NCBI GenBank assembly: GCA_019637855.1
Contig: JAHBUX010000008.1
Coordinates: forward strand, 92,243 to 156,242
Source: Bdellovibrionales bacterium
GTDB lineage: Bacteria; Bdellovibrionota; Bdellovibrionia; Bdellovibrionales; UBA1609
Reading direction: 5' to 3'
DNA: 64,000 nucleotides
How positions within the stretch are numbered: position 1 is the stretch's first letter; each line of letters starts with the position of its first letter. This document shows positions 35,126-44,360 of the stretch, piece by piece. Both the position numbers and the translations under genes were made by a program. The notes beneath the pieces are model-generated. The model did not search any database. It saw only the letters and a program-made list of their open reading frames with translations, and was not told where the DNA came from.

Positions 35126-36712
35126 ATGAAACGCGGTTTTCTAACCATATGCGCACTCACTCTTGTCTCAACCCTGGCTTGTACCAAGAAAAACAAACTC
35201 GATTACGGCCTCGACGTGAAAGACACGTTGCGCATCAATTTAAAGAGCGAGCCGCCCTCCTTGGACTGGTCCAAGTCTACGGACACCACTTCTTCGACGG
35301 TTGAAAACAACATTATGGAAGGATTGGTTGAGTACAATCTCGCCGATCCGGAGCTCGGCGTGATTCCCGCTTTGGCGACCGAGTGGAAGCCGTCGAAAGA
35401 CGCCCGTGTATGGACTTTCACTTTGCGCAAAGGGGTCAAGTGGACCGATGGCGTTGAGTTCACCGGCCAACAGGTGATCGATGGTTGGGAGCGCTTGCTA
35501 AATCCAGCCACCGCCTCTGAATACGCATACTTTCTTTTCCCGGTGAAAAACGCGCGCGCTTACAATGGCGGCAAGATCAAAGACTTCAAAGAGGTCGGCA
35601 TTAAGATGAACGACAAGGGTGAGCTGGTCATCGAGTTGGAAAAACCGATGAGTTTCTTCCCCATGACTCTGACCCACCATGCGACGTTTCCCATTCGCAA
35701 AGACGTGGTTGAAAAGCACGGGGACCGTTGGACGGATCCCGATAAAATACAGACTCTGGGTCCCTACAAGTTGAAGGTGTGGGATCACGATAAGGCGTTG
35801 ATCCTAGAGCGCAACGAAGACTACTACGGTGAGAAAGCCAAGATCAAAAATATCTATGGTTATATGATCAACGAGTTCTCGACCGCGATGAACTTGATTG
35901 AGAACGGCCGTCTCGATTTCCAAGAGGAATTGGAAGCTAAGGATCTGCCGCGTTTGCGCCAGAAGCCAGGTTACAAGCAAACCAACAGCTTGATGAGTTA
36001 CTACTATGGCTTCAACACGCGCAAACCGCCCTTTGACAACGTCAATGTACGTAAAGCCTTTGTACACGCCGTAGACCGCAAGCAGATCACCGATCTAATG
36101 GCGGCAGGGCACTCGCCACTGACCGGTTGGATTCCAGCCGGAATGTTGGGCTATGAGAATGACCGTGGGTTGAAGTACGATCCCGTTTTGGCCGCAAAGA
36201 TGTTGGATGAGGCTGGCTTTAAGGATCGCAAGAAGCTACCCAAAATCACTCTGGCTTTTAACACCAATGAAAACCATCAGCGCATCGCAGAGAATGTACA
36301 AGCTCAGCTGAAGAAAAACCTGGGCGTAGAAGTGCAGATCGCTAACGAAGAGTGGAAAGTCTATCTGAAGCGGTTACAGAACGATACGCCCAATATCTAT
36401 CGCATGGGTTGGTTGGCGGATTACCCGGATCCCTCCACTTTCGCGGAATTAATGACTAGCTACTCGGAAAACAACCACACTGGTTGGGGCAGCAAAAAGT
36501 ACGATGAGCTTGTTGTCGGCGCGGCTTCAAGTCTCGACAAAGAAAAGCGCAAGGCTCTTTATTCGCAGCTACAAAAAGTGCTGACTGAGGATGAGGTCCC
36601 GGTGTTGCCCATCTATTCGGGCGTGCGCCAAGTGATGCTCAACGAGCGCGTGCAGAATTTCCCGCTGACGCCTTTAGAACGTTGGGTATTTAAGGGAGTT
36701 TCGCTGAAGTGA
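35126..36712 (+). CDS. oppA: Oligopeptide ABC transporter substrate-binding lipoprotein
   Basis: 528 residues. It begins MKRGFLTICALTLVSTLAC, a lipoprotein signal peptide with the Cys acylated (LAC). The SBP_bac_5 fold shows LKSEPPSLDWSKSTDTTSSTV, EWKPSKDARVWTFTLRKGVKW, YYYGFNTRKPPFDNVNVRKAF and WLADYPDPSTF. It binds peptides in the periplasm and passes them to the permeases OppB and OppC encoded next. The ATG at 35126 follows GGGGGG; 17 upstream codons lack a start site. Binding preference is unknown. Confidence 0.92.
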   Translation: MKRGFLTICALTLVSTLACTKKNKLDYGLDVKDTLRINLKSEPPSLDWSKSTDTTSSTVENNIMEGLVEYNLADPELGVIPALATEWKPSKDARVWTFTLRKGVKWTDGVEFTGQQVIDGWERLLNPATASEYAYFLFPVKNARAYNGGKIKDFKEVGIKMNDKGELVIELEKPMSFFPMTLTHHATFPIRKDVVEKHGDRWTDPDKIQTLGPYKLKVWDHDKALILERNEDYYGEKAKIKNIYGYMINEFSTAMNLIENGRLDFQEELEAKDLPRLRQKPGYKQTNSLMSYYYGFNTRKPPFDNVNVRKAFVHAVDRKQITDLMAAGHSPLTGWIPAGMLGYENDRGLKYDPVLAAKMLDEAGFKDRKKLPKITLAFNTNENHQRIAENVQAQLKKNLGVEVQIANEEWKVYLKRLQNDTPNIYRMGWLADYPDPSTFAELMTSYSENNHTGWGSKKYDELVVGAASSLDKEKRKALYSQLQKVLTEDEVPVLPIYSGVRQVMLNERVQNFPLTPLERWVFKGVSLK

Positions 36713-37779
36713 TCACGCGCATTTGGGGAGCCGCCGCGGGGATTTTGTTCCTGACGGTGGTGGGGCTTAGTTTCTTCAACTATGAAATTCATCCGGTTTT
36801 GTGGTGGCTGTTCGCGGGCACCACACTGGGCGGTGCGGCCGCGTTCACGGTGTCGCGCGGGCTTACCTCCTATGTGACTCGTCGCTTAGTCGAAACGGTG
36901 TTCACGATTTTTGTCATCGCCACTCTGACGTTCTTGCTTTTGCGCGTGCTGCCCGGCGGGCCATTTGACTCGGAGAAAGCCTTGCCGCCGGAAGTCCTGG
37001 CCAATTTGGAACAGAAGTATCACCTCAATGATCCGCTGTGGAAACAGTACCTGAGTTACATGGGCGACCTGATGCGTGGGGACCTGGGGCAGTCGTACAA
37101 GTACATCAGTCGCGGCATCACTGAGATTATATTCGAAAGTATTCCGGCCTCCATTCAACTCGGCGTGTATGCTTTGATCGTGGCTTACTTGCTTGGAATC
37201 CCAGCCGGTGTGATTGCCGGGTGGAAGCACGGCACTTCCTGGGATTTTGGTTCTATGTTTGTCGCCATCAGTGGGGTGGCCTTGCCGTCGTTTCTGATTG
37301 CGCCGATTTTTATTTTACTGTTTGCAAAGACTTTGGGTTGGTTCGAACCCGCTCTTTGGGAGGGGCCGGCTTACTACGTGATGCCAGCCGTGATTTTAGG
37401 TATTCGTCCAGCATCGGTGATTGCTCGATTGACACGCGCCAGTGTGCTGGAGGTTATTCACGCTGACTACATCCGCACGGCGCGCGCCAAAGGTTTGGAC
37501 CCTAAGAAGATCCTGTTCAAACATGTGTTACGTAATTCTTTGATCCCGGTACTCTCTTTTTCGGGTCCGATGGCGGCGGCCACTCTAACAGGCTCTTTTG
37601 TGATCGAAGCCATCTTTGCCGTACCGGGAATGGCCAAACACTTGGTGTTGAGCGTGACTAATCGGGACTACCCCTTGGTACTTGGCGCGACTCTGGTGTT
37701 TTCTTTGATGCTGGTTCTGGCCAATCTGATTACGGATCTTATGACGGTGGTTGTGGATCCGCGGGTGAAGATGTCATGA
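36709..37779 (+). CDS. oppB: Oligopeptide ABC transporter permease
   Basis: 356 residues, starting with a GTG that overlaps the oppA stop. It is longer than usual OppB (about 306) because of an N-terminal extension of ~60 residues with two hydrophobic segments (AAAGILFLTVVGLSFF, VLWWLFAGTTLGG) before the canonical YVTRRLVETVFTIFVIATLTFLLLRVLPGGPFD. The EAA motif is YIRTARAKGLDPKKILFKHVLRNSLIP. Five to six membrane helices form the transport channel with OppC. The ATPases OppD/F are not encoded downstream. Confidence 0.9.
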   Translation: MITRIWGAAAGILFLTVVGLSFFNYEIHPVLWWLFAGTTLGGAAAFTVSRGLTSYVTRRLVETVFTIFVIATLTFLLLRVLPGGPFDSEKALPPEVLANLEQKYHLNDPLWKQYLSYMGDLMRGDLGQSYKYISRGITEIIFESIPASIQLGVYALIVAYLLGIPAGVIAGWKHGTSWDFGSMFVAISGVALPSFLIAPIFILLFAKTLGWFEPALWEGPAYYVMPAVILGIRPASVIARLTRASVLEVIHADYIRTARAKGLDPKKILFKHVLRNSLIPVLSFSGPMAAATLTGSFVIEAIFAVPGMAKHLVLSVTNRDYPLVLGATLVFSLMLVLANLITDLMTVVVDPRVKMS

Positions 37780-38669
37780 GTGCCAAAGTTCAAGGTCGCA
37801 GTCTGCAGCAGGAAGCCTGGGATCGCCTTAAACACAATCGTGTGGCCATGGTGTCGGCGGCCGTCATTATATTTATCTGCGCTGTTGGTCTCTTAGCTCC
37901 GTGGTTGGCGCCTTATCCTTTTGATGAGCAGTTTTTGGATCGCGTGCTGGCGCCGCCCAGTGCGCAGCATTGGCTCGGCACCGATTCGCTTGGCCGCGAT
38001 ATGCTTTCGCGTCTGATGTATGGTGCACGTATCTCGATGGCGGTTGGGGTGATCACGGCCTTTATCTCTTTGATCATCGGCACTGTTGTTGGAGCCATCG
38101 CCGGTTGGTTTGGTGGTTGGGTGGATAGTGCTTCTATGCGTTTTGTGGATATTCTCGACTCGATTCCGTCGTTGATTCTATTGATTTTAGTGAAGTTGGT
38201 GTTTGATGCGGTCGACATCATTCCCAATCCTGAGTTCAAGGCCTTGACCGGAATGCTCTTGGCTTTGTCGTTGGTGAGTTGGGTGTCTTTGGCGCGCGTA
38301 GTTCGCGGTCAGGTATTGCAGGTCAAGCAGCTGGCTTATGTTGAGGCGGCACGTTCTATGGGTGCGAGCTCTAAGCGCATTGTGTTGCAACACATTCTGC
38401 CCAACATTGCGGGCCCGGTGATTGTGCTGCTGACATTTCAAATTCCGTCGAACATTTTGTCTGAGAGTTTTATGAGTTTTCTAGGTTTAGGTTTGCAGCC
38501 GCCCTACTCGAGCTGGGGTGTGCTGGCCAACGATGGTTGGCGTTCGCTATCTTCGTATCCGCATTTGATGATTTCGCCGGGAGTGGCGATCTTTGTCACG
38601 ATGCTGGCGTTTAATCTTTTAGGCGACGGTTTGCGCGATGCCTTCGATCCACAACTGCGTGGCCGCTAA
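37776..38669 (+). CDS. oppC: Oligopeptide ABC transporter permease
   Basis: 297 residues, overlapping oppB by 4 bases (ATGA). OppC/DppC signature: NRVAMVSAAVIIFICAVGLLAPWLAPYPF at the N-terminus, HWLGTDSLGRDMLSRLMYGARIS, and the EAA loop YVEAARSMGASSKRIVLQHILPN. Six helices. Together with oppA and oppB it is a complete membrane part, but the operon ends here: a hairpin and a transposase gene come next, in place of oppD/oppF. The ATP-binding subunits must be elsewhere or shared with another system. Confidence 0.92.
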   Translation: MSAKVQGRSLQQEAWDRLKHNRVAMVSAAVIIFICAVGLLAPWLAPYPFDEQFLDRVLAPPSAQHWLGTDSLGRDMLSRLMYGARISMAVGVITAFISLIIGTVVGAIAGWFGGWVDSASMRFVDILDSIPSLILLILVKLVFDAVDIIPNPEFKALTGMLLALSLVSWVSLARVVRGQVLQVKQLAYVEAARSMGASSKRIVLQHILPNIAGPVIVLLTFQIPSNILSESFMSFLGLGLQPPYSSWGVLANDGWRSLSSYPHLMISPGVAIFVTMLAFNLLGDGLRDAFDPQLRGR

Positions 38670-38670
38670 G

Positions 38671-39608
38671 AACTGGTCGACCACTGTGTGGTCGCCAGTT
38701 CGGCTTAAGGCTTGCTTAGTCTTAGGGTCATGCACCTCAGCTGCCCTTATTGTGAGCTTTCACGTGATTATGTGATCGATTCTCGGACGATCGTCCGGCA
38801 CGGCGTCTTTCGCCGGACCTCCGATTCGAAATCTATTGAACGATTTCGCTGCTTAATCTGCAAAAAGACCTTCTCCAAAGCCACTTCACATCCCTTTGTC
38901 AGACAAAAGAAACGGCAGAAAAACCCGATGATCTTTGAGCTTTTGGCCTCAGGTGTTTCACAAAGAAGGATAGCCAGGCTTTTAAGAGTGAATAGAACCA
39001 CCATTGCAAGAAGGCTTATTTTTTTAGGAGAGCTCTGTAGAGAAAAGCTCTTTATGGACAATGCGGATGAACCCATCACCGAGCTTCAGTTCGATGATCT
39101 GGAAACAATAGAGCATAGCAAGTGTAAGCCGGTCAGCGTGACCTTAGCGGTTGAGGGAAAGACCCGTAGGCTTGTAGGCTTCCGTGTGGCCTCAATGCCC
39201 GCAAAAGGTCTTCTTTCAAAGAAAGCGATTCAAAAATATGGCTACCGTAAAGACGAGCGCTCTCAGAAGAGAAAGGAGCTCTTTAAAGAGCTACAGCCGC
39301 TTATTAAACCCGGCACCTTGATTAAATCGGACTCCAATCCCTACTACGCCGCCGATGTGAAGGCCTTTTTCCCCGGCTGCATCCATGAGACGTGTATAGG
39401 GAAGCGGGGATCGGTCACAGGACAGGGAGAACTCAAAAAGGTAAGATTCGACCCCATCTTCAGCCTCAATCACACCTGCGCGATGCTTAGAGCAAACATT
39501 GCAAGATTGATCCGAAAGACCTGGTGTACGACTAAAAAACGGGAGCGTTTGGCGGACCATATCGCCATCTACGCCGTCTATCACAATCAACATTTAAATA
39601 AGGCTTAG
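38671..39608 (+). mobile_element. IS1/IS1595-like element, right end undefined
   Basis: The unit holds a transposase gene preceded by a hairpin (AACTGG T CGACCAC / GTGGTCG CCAGTT, 38671-38700). A related hairpin, with the shared 14 bases GACCACTGTGTGGT, and a decayed N-terminal transposase remnant occur at 56165-56361; this suggests the left end is near 38671. No inverted repeat or target duplication was found around 39609-39673, so the right end and mobility are not established. Confidence 0.5.
38730..39608 (+). CDS. IS1-like transposase with N-terminal zinc finger
   Basis: About 292 residues from the ATG at 38730 (MHLSCPYCELSRDYV). The N-terminus is a zinc ribbon (CPYC and CLICKKTF, 40 residues apart) like InsA or the IS1595 type, followed by a helix-turn-helix (LASGVSQRRIARLLRVNRTTIARRL). 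The DDE-type core has LQFDDLETIEHSK, GTLIKSDSNPYY and a Glu in the C-terminal third. It is a single ORF, unlike the frameshifted insAB of IS1. Base use is more AT-rich than in the neighbours, a sign of transfer. The start is unsure because no good ribosome site is seen; a TTG at 38712 is possible. Confidence 0.72.
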   Translation: MHLSCPYCELSRDYVIDSRTIVRHGVFRRTSDSKSIERFRCLICKKTFSKATSHPFVRQKKRQKNPMIFELLASGVSQRRIARLLRVNRTTIARRLIFLGELCREKLFMDNADEPITELQFDDLETIEHSKCKPVSVTLAVEGKTRRLVGFRVASMPAKGLLSKKAIQKYGYRKDERSQKRKELFKELQPLIKPGTLIKSDSNPYYAADVKAFFPGCIHETCIGKRGSVTGQGELKKVRFDPIFSLNHTCAMLRANIARLIRKTWCTTKKRERLADHIAIYAVYHNQHLNKA

Positions 39609-39673
39609 GAAAGCTAAGATCCGTTGATCAAAAAGATCCCGAAGAGATCATCGCTCCGTCCAAAAACCACAGC

Positions 39674-40933
39674 CTAGTCAGCCAATTCTAGAATTGCGGT
39701 CAGTTGCTGACGGAACATCCACGCGGCTGTAAACGCGGCCGGATTGTTCTCGGCCTCTTCTTTCGCCATGCGGACTGCCGCCGCACTGTTGAGCAGTCCA
39801 CCTACCCGGCGATTGAGATCGGTTACAGTACGTGTGCTTTGCAAAATGCGTCGTGCTTGGGCGGGCATAAGCAGGGGATTGACCTCCTTCATCAAGGCTA
39901 GGGTGGCTGCCACTTGCGGTGTGGCGCCCGAGGTGCCGCCAAAATCTCCGAAGGCGCCGTTGGGTCCATAGAGCGTGCGTAGTTTTTCACCAAAGGCTCC
40001 GACAGTGGCGCGTGGCCCGTAGTTGGAAAAACCGGCCGCGCTCTCATTCTGAGCCACGGCACCTACAATGATAGATCCAGTGTCGTCATTCAATTCTTCG
40101 CTGAGTGAGACCGCGTTGTTCCCGGCCGCGCCCACCACGAGAATTCCCGCCTCAAGCGCCAGGCGGACGGCATCGCGTGTACCGGCAAAGGCTTCGGAAG
40201 ACCCAATGGCCATCTGGTTCTCCAACACGATGATGCTCACATTGGAGAAAGTGATGGCATGCAAAACGCATTGAGCGGTGGCTTCCTCTTTGTCCAAGCT
40301 GTCGGTGTCGTCATAGTTGTAGTTCTGCAGCGGCACGACCTTGCTGTGATAGGCGATGCCACTGGTGCCTTTGCCATCCGCGACGGCCGACATAATCGCG
40401 GCCACCGCCGTACCGTGGAAGGGGAAGCGACCGTCATTGACCACAAACGGATCTGCGGGTTTGCCCAAGTCGCGGCGCTGATCAAGCAGAATATTGTCGG
40501 CCAAATCAGGCTCATCATGAAAGTAACCAGCATCACAATCGGCGATGGTGACGCCGCGGCCGCTGGCCATTTTCCAAGCCTCTTTGACGTGTAGTTTTTC
40601 AATCCACCACTGACTATCCAGTTCTGGATCAGCTTGGCTCAATAGCATCGGTGGTGGAACATTCGGATGAATCACACCGATAAAACCGGCCTGGCTGGCG
40701 ACAAAGCGATCATTGTGGGCACGATCAACATAATGGTAGCTATCCAGTCGCACTCTTCCAGAGGTGAGGGCAGCGATGCGTGCCGCTTGATTCGCTCGTA
40801 GTCCAAATGTCATTTGTTTAGAATCAGTGAATGGCGGCGGCGCTCCTTTGAAAACATAGCGGACCTGATCGGGTGCAAGAGCCATAGTCGCTTGCGCTAC
40901 AAATACCAATGCCAACAGTCCGTAAAGCCTCAC
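39674..40933 (-). CDS. Exported subtilisin-like serine protease (S8)
   Basis: 419 residues from a GTG at 40933, with GGGGGAGGG upstream, and a signal peptide (RLYGLLALVFVAQATMA). The catalytic triad is seen as Asp in TIADCDAGYFHDEPDL, His in FHGTAVAAIMS and Ser in FGGTSGATPQVAATLAL, with the oxyanion Asn in VVGAAGNNAV. A ~90-residue prodomain-like segment precedes the core. It is one of two exported proteases in the window; predators carry many, but a role in prey lysis is only inference. It faces the divergent small secreted protein gene. Confidence 0.9.
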   Translation of the reverse strand: MRLYGLLALVFVAQATMALAPDQVRYVFKGAPPPFTDSKQMTFGLRANQAARIAALTSGRVRLDSYHYVDRAHNDRFVASQAGFIGVIHPNVPPPMLLSQADPELDSQWWIEKLHVKEAWKMASGRGVTIADCDAGYFHDEPDLADNILLDQRRDLGKPADPFVVNDGRFPFHGTAVAAIMSAVADGKGTSGIAYHSKVVPLQNYNYDDTDSLDKEEATAQCVLHAITFSNVSIIVLENQMAIGSSEAFAGTRDAVRLALEAGILVVGAAGNNAVSLSEELNDDTGSIIVGAVAQNESAAGFSNYGPRATVGAFGEKLRTLYGPNGAFGDFGGTSGATPQVAATLALMKEVNPLLMPAQARRILQSTRTVTDLNRRVGGLLNSAAAVRMAKEEAENNPAAFTAAWMFRQQLTAILELAD

Positions 40934-41023
40934 GGATTCCCTCCCCCAGCAAATGATTCTGATCAGCATAGGCAGGGGCTTTTAAAAAGTGCTATCGTTT
41001 TTATGGATTCTAGTGGGGGGATT

Positions 41024-41380
41024 ATGCGTTTCTTTACATTGCTGTGTTTGCTCGTTTCGGCACCATTGGCCCAAGCTTATATTTCGGTGAACAAGAGCTC
41101 GGTCTTTTTGCGGGCTCAAGCCGGGGGAGGCAGTGCTTCGGATTCGGTTTGGGTGCGTAACAATGGCAATCAACAGGTTCATCTCAGCAGCTTCGACAGC
41201 TGTTTCGGATCTTTTTATGTGTCTTCAGGTTGTATTGGACTACTGGCTCCCGGAAGTTCGTGCACCATTCACATTCGCTATTCGCCGCGCACGCGCGGAA
41301 CGGAGATGTGCTCGATCACCATCAATAGTTCAGGCCCAGGGGGAAGTGCGCGTGTCTCGGTGAGTGGCTCAGCGTATTGA
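41024..41380 (+). CDS. Exported Ig-like (choice-of-anchor/ASPM-type) domain protein
   Basis: 118 residues with a signal peptide (RFFTLLCLLVSAPLAQA). The mature part is a single beta-sandwich: VFLRAQAGGGSASDSVWVRNNG, then CFGSFYV, LAPGSSCTIHIRYSPRTRG and MCSITINSS, matching the ASPM-SPD2-Hydin style module found in surface proteins. Four Cys probably pair. The ATG at 41024 follows GGGGGG by 3 bases. It is divergent from the subtilisin-like protease. Confidence 0.65.
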   Translation: MRFFTLLCLLVSAPLAQAYISVNKSSVFLRAQAGGGSASDSVWVRNNGNQQVHLSSFDSCFGSFYVSSGCIGLLAPGSSCTIHIRYSPRTRGTEMCSITINSSGPGGSARVSVSGSAY

Positions 41381-41387
41381 GAGGGGA

Positions 41388-41840
41388 CTAACGCCCGCCG
41401 CGCTGAGCGATGGGGCGGCCGTGGAAGGCTTCAACGAACATCTGCAAAACGGTATTGCGTGAAAGCAAGCCCTGCAAAGCTCCATTGCTATCGACTATCG
41501 GAATACGATGGATATTGTGTTTTAGGAAAAGGCGATAGGCCTCTTTGAAAGTGTCATGCTTTTGCAGCGTGATCAGTTCGTTCTGCTTAGTCATCTTGGG
41601 CAAGCAAGAGCTGATCGTAGCTTCCAACCCTTCGGTGGCGGCTAATCTTAAGATCGCACCTTCCCCGATAATGCTGATCACATGCCCGCTGTTGTCCACG
41701 ACGGGCGCGCCGCTAATACCTTGCGAAAGAAACAGCTCGGCCACTTCCCGCAGCTTCATGACACCGGTGATGCGATGAACTTTGGTGACCATAATCTGCT
41801 CTAGATGAAGGTCATGTGAGATATTGTGTGCAGCGCTCAT
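41388..41840 (-). CDS. CBS-domain pair protein
   Basis: 150 residues made of two CBS repeats: VHRITGVMKLREVAELFLSQGISGAPVVDNSGHVISIIGE and ELITLQKHDTFKEAYRLFLKHNIHRIPIVDSNGALQGLLSR. Such pairs bind adenine nucleotides and regulate partner proteins. It has no fused output domain. It is 70 bases downstream of ychF on the same strand, so it may be the tail of that operon. Ligand and partner are unknown. Confidence 0.85.
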   Translation of the reverse strand: MSAAHNISHDLHLEQIMVTKVHRITGVMKLREVAELFLSQGISGAPVVDNSGHVISIIGEGAILRLAATEGLEATISSCLPKMTKQNELITLQKHDTFKEAYRLFLKHNIHRIPIVDSNGALQGLLSRNTVLQMFVEAFHGRPIAQRGGR

Positions 41841-41909
41841 ACCTTGCTTATCGGAATGAACGGGCTGGGGCTTAATACAACGGCCAGATTCTTGCGGCCG
41901 TTTAAGATA

Positions 41910-43010
41910 CTAGACGTTAAAACGGAACAGCATGATATCGCCGTCATTGACGACGTAGTCTTTGCCTTCCGAGCGGTACTTGCCAGCTTCCTTCACAGCG
42001 CTTTCCGACTTCAAAGCAAACAGGTCGTTGCAGTGATAGGTCTCTGCGCGGATAAAACCTCGCTCAAAGTCGGTATGAATCACACCGGCCGCTTGCGGGC
42101 CTTTGGTGCCTTTACGGATGGTCCAGGCGCGCACTTCTTTTTCACCGGCGGTGAAGTAAGTGATCAGGTCTAACAGTGCGTAGGCTTCACGGATCAGGCG
42201 ATGCAAGCCGGGCTCTTTAATACCCATAGACTCCAAAAACTCGCCGCGCTCAGCGGGTTCGAGTTGTGAGATCTCGGCTTCCATCTGCGAGCAGATTTGA
42301 AGGCTCAAGTTGTTCTCGGACTTAGCCCGTACGGCTACGCGTTCGGCCATTTCACTTTTGCCGGCCAAGAATTCATCTTCAGAAACATTGCACACGTAAA
42401 GCACCGGTTTGGTGGTGAGCAACTGCAGTTCGCGATACACCTGCGCTTCATCTTCCAATGGAATCACGGTGCGGGCCGGTTTTCCGTCCTTGAGCGCGTC
42501 GTAGACTTTTTTAACGATTGAAAACTCGGACTTCACTTTGGCGTCTTTCGAAGCCTGCGCCATTTTCTCGATTTTCTTAAAGCGTTTCTCCACCGACTCC
42601 AGATCCGCCAGCATTAGCTCCGTGTTGATCACATCGATATCGCGCAAAGGATCGACTGAGCCGCTGACGTGCACTACGTTCGGATCTTGAAAACAGCGCA
42701 CCACATGCAAAATGGCATCGGTCTCGCGAATATTGGAGAGAAACTTGTTGCCCAAGCCTTCACCCTGCGAAGCGCCCGCCACAATACCGGCGATATCGAC
42801 GAACTCGATCACAGTAGGAACCTGTGATTTGGGCTTTACCCAGCGCGAGATCTCTTCCAGCCGAGGGTCAGGAACGGTGACCACACCGACATTGGGGTCG
42901 ATCGTGCAAAAGGGATAGTTGGCAGCTTCGGCCTTTGACGCCGTCAGCGCATTGAACAAGGTGCTCTTACCCACATTCGGCAAACCGACGATTCCTGTTT
43001 TCAATCCCAT
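41910..43010 (-). CDS. ychF: Redox-regulated ATPase YchF (OLA1 family)
   Basis: 366 residues. The P-loop GLPNVGKST, the switch sequence [11 protein letters not shown] and the altered G4 motif CNVSE in place of NKxD are typical, so it prefers ATP to GTP. A helical insert and the TGS domain ([31 protein letters not shown]) follow. It associates with ribosomes and responds to oxidative stress. It starts one base after pth, the common pth-ychF order in Gram-negatives. Confidence 0.95.
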   Translation of the reverse strand: MGLKTGIVGLPNVGKSTLFNALTASKAEAANYPFCTIDPNVGVVTVPDPRLEEISRWVKPKSQVPTVIEFVDIAGIVAGASQGEGLGNKFLSNIRETDAILHVVRCFQDPNVVHVSGSVDPLRDIDVINTELMLADLESVEKRFKKIEKMAQASKDAKVKSEFSIVKKVYDALKDGKPARTVIPLEDEAQVYRELQLLTTKPVLYVCNVSEDEFLAGKSEMAERVAVRAKSENNLSLQICSQMEAEISQLEPAERGEFLESMGIKEPGLHRLIREAYALLDLITYFTAGEKEVRAWTIRKGTKGPQAAGVIHTDFERGFIRAETYHCNDLFALKSESAVKEAGKYRSEGKDYVVNDGDIMLFRFNV

Positions 43011-43011
43011 T

Positions 43012-43623
43012 TTATCCTCCGATCGACTTGCTGTTGAACAGCGTCGAAGCTTGAGCAGTTCCTTGTTTCAGCCACACTTCGAGTCCGTCCATGGCAAGCT
43101 CCAAAAACTCAGGCATACGCGCCTGTTCGGATTTGGAGAAGTTTGACAGCACATACTCGTGCACCTCTTGTGAGGCGCCAACCTTTTCGCCGGCGTCATT
43201 CACAAAAGTTTGCGGCCGCCCAACGCCTAAGCGCAGGCGCGAATAATCGTCGCTGGCCAAGCATTGATGAATATTGCGGATTCCATTGTGGCCGCCATGC
43301 CCCCGCTTGCGCTGAAAGCGCAAAGCTCCAAAAGGCACATCGACTTCATCATGCACGACCAACAGGTCATCCATCGAGAGGTTGTAAAAACCCATCAACG
43401 GTTGGACACTTTCGCCGGAAAGATTCATAAAAGTCTGCGGTCGGCAGACTAGAACCTGTTCTCCAGCGATACTGATCTTTTGAGTTTCAGCTTTGAATTC
43501 GTTTTTGTAACGGCGCTGGCCTTCGTAGACTTCAACCAGCGCGTCGATAAACAGGAAGCCAATATTGTGGCGGGTGAGCTGATACTTCGGGCCGGGATTG
43601 CCCAAACCCACGATGAGTTTCAT
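43012..43623 (-). CDS. pth: Peptidyl-tRNA hydrolase
   Basis: 203 residues. It releases tRNA from peptidyl-tRNA dropped by ribosomes. Motifs: GLGNPGPKYQLTRHNIGF (catalytic His of RHN), FMNLSGESV, VVHDEVDVPFG and GHGGHNGIRNI. It lies between rplY and ychF, the usual gene order, and shares their probable transcript. Nothing unusual apart from a slightly extended C-terminus. Confidence 0.95.
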   Translation of the reverse strand: MKLIVGLGNPGPKYQLTRHNIGFLFIDALVEVYEGQRRYKNEFKAETQKISIAGEQVLVCRPQTFMNLSGESVQPLMGFYNLSMDDLLVVHDEVDVPFGALRFQRKRGHGGHNGIRNIHQCLASDDYSRLRLGVGRPQTFVNDAGEKVGASQEVHEYVLSNFSKSEQARMPEFLELAMDGLEVWLKQGTAQASTLFNSKSIGG

Positions 43624-43650
43624 GCAGCAAGGCTCCCGGAACGAAAGTGA

Positions 43651-44352
43651 CTACTTCTTGCCTTTGTCTGCGGCCGGAGCGGCTGCAGCGGCACCTGCGG
43701 CAGGGGCAGCGCCCGGAGCAGCAGCGGCGCCAGCAGCACCCGGAGCGGCAGCCGCATCGGCGGCAGCAGCAACAGGAGTGGCGACCTCTTCTTTAACTTC
43801 GGCGCAAGTCACGATGGTTTCATCCATCGAAGTGATGACTTTCAAGTTCTCGGGGAACTTGATGTCCGACACGTGCATCGAAGCATTCAGATCCAAATCG
43901 GTGATATCCAGTTCGAAGAAAGCCGGAATCTCCAGCGGCAAGCACTCGATTTCAACTTCACGACGAACCATGCTCACCAAACCGCCATCGGCAGTACCAC
44001 GAGCTTTGCCTGTGGTGCGAACTTCAACGTTTACGCGTACGGCTTTGCTCATATCGGGAGCGAAGAAATCAATGTGAGTGGGACGACGGCTGACCGGGTG
44101 GACATCCATCGATTTGCGCAACACGCGCATGCCGTTGATCGTCGAATCTTTGGATTCAAACGTAAACAGCGAGTTTTCGAAAGCGGTACGGCCATACTTC
44201 ACAGCGTCGTTTTCGTGAATCGAGATATTCAGCGGCTTAGTTTTGGGTCCGTACACAACAGCGGGAACGTAGCGCTCATTGCGCAAACCGCGCGATGTTG
44301 CTTTGCCGGCTTGACGGACATTGGCGTTGATTTTCAGTTCTTGAGTCGCCAT
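43651..44352 (-). CDS. rplY: Ribosomal protein bL25 (Ctc type)
   Basis: 233 residues. The N-terminal L25 domain binds 5S rRNA (KINANVRQAGKATSRGLRNE, VPAVVYGPKTKPLNI), and the TL5/Ctc C-terminal beta domain follows (VDFFAPD-like HIDFFAPDMSKAVRVNVEV). The last ~45 residues are an Ala/Pro/Gly run ending ADKGKK, probably disordered and prone to length changes. The neighbours are prs and pth, a common order (prs-rplY-pth-ychF). Confidence 0.93.
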   Translation of the reverse strand: MATQELKINANVRQAGKATSRGLRNERYVPAVVYGPKTKPLNISIHENDAVKYGRTAFENSLFTFESKDSTINGMRVLRKSMDVHPVSRRPTHIDFFAPDMSKAVRVNVEVRTTGKARGTADGGLVSMVRREVEIECLPLEIPAFFELDITDLDLNASMHVSDIKFPENLKVITSMDETIVTCAEVKEEVATPVAAAADAAAAPGAAGAAAAPGAAPAAGAAAAAPAADKGKK

Positions 44353-44360
44353 GACTTCTC

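Noticed and set aside
43598-44077. 159-codon plus-strand frame rich in Ala/Gly/Pro
   Set aside because: It is the complement of the Ala/Pro tail of ribosomal protein L25.
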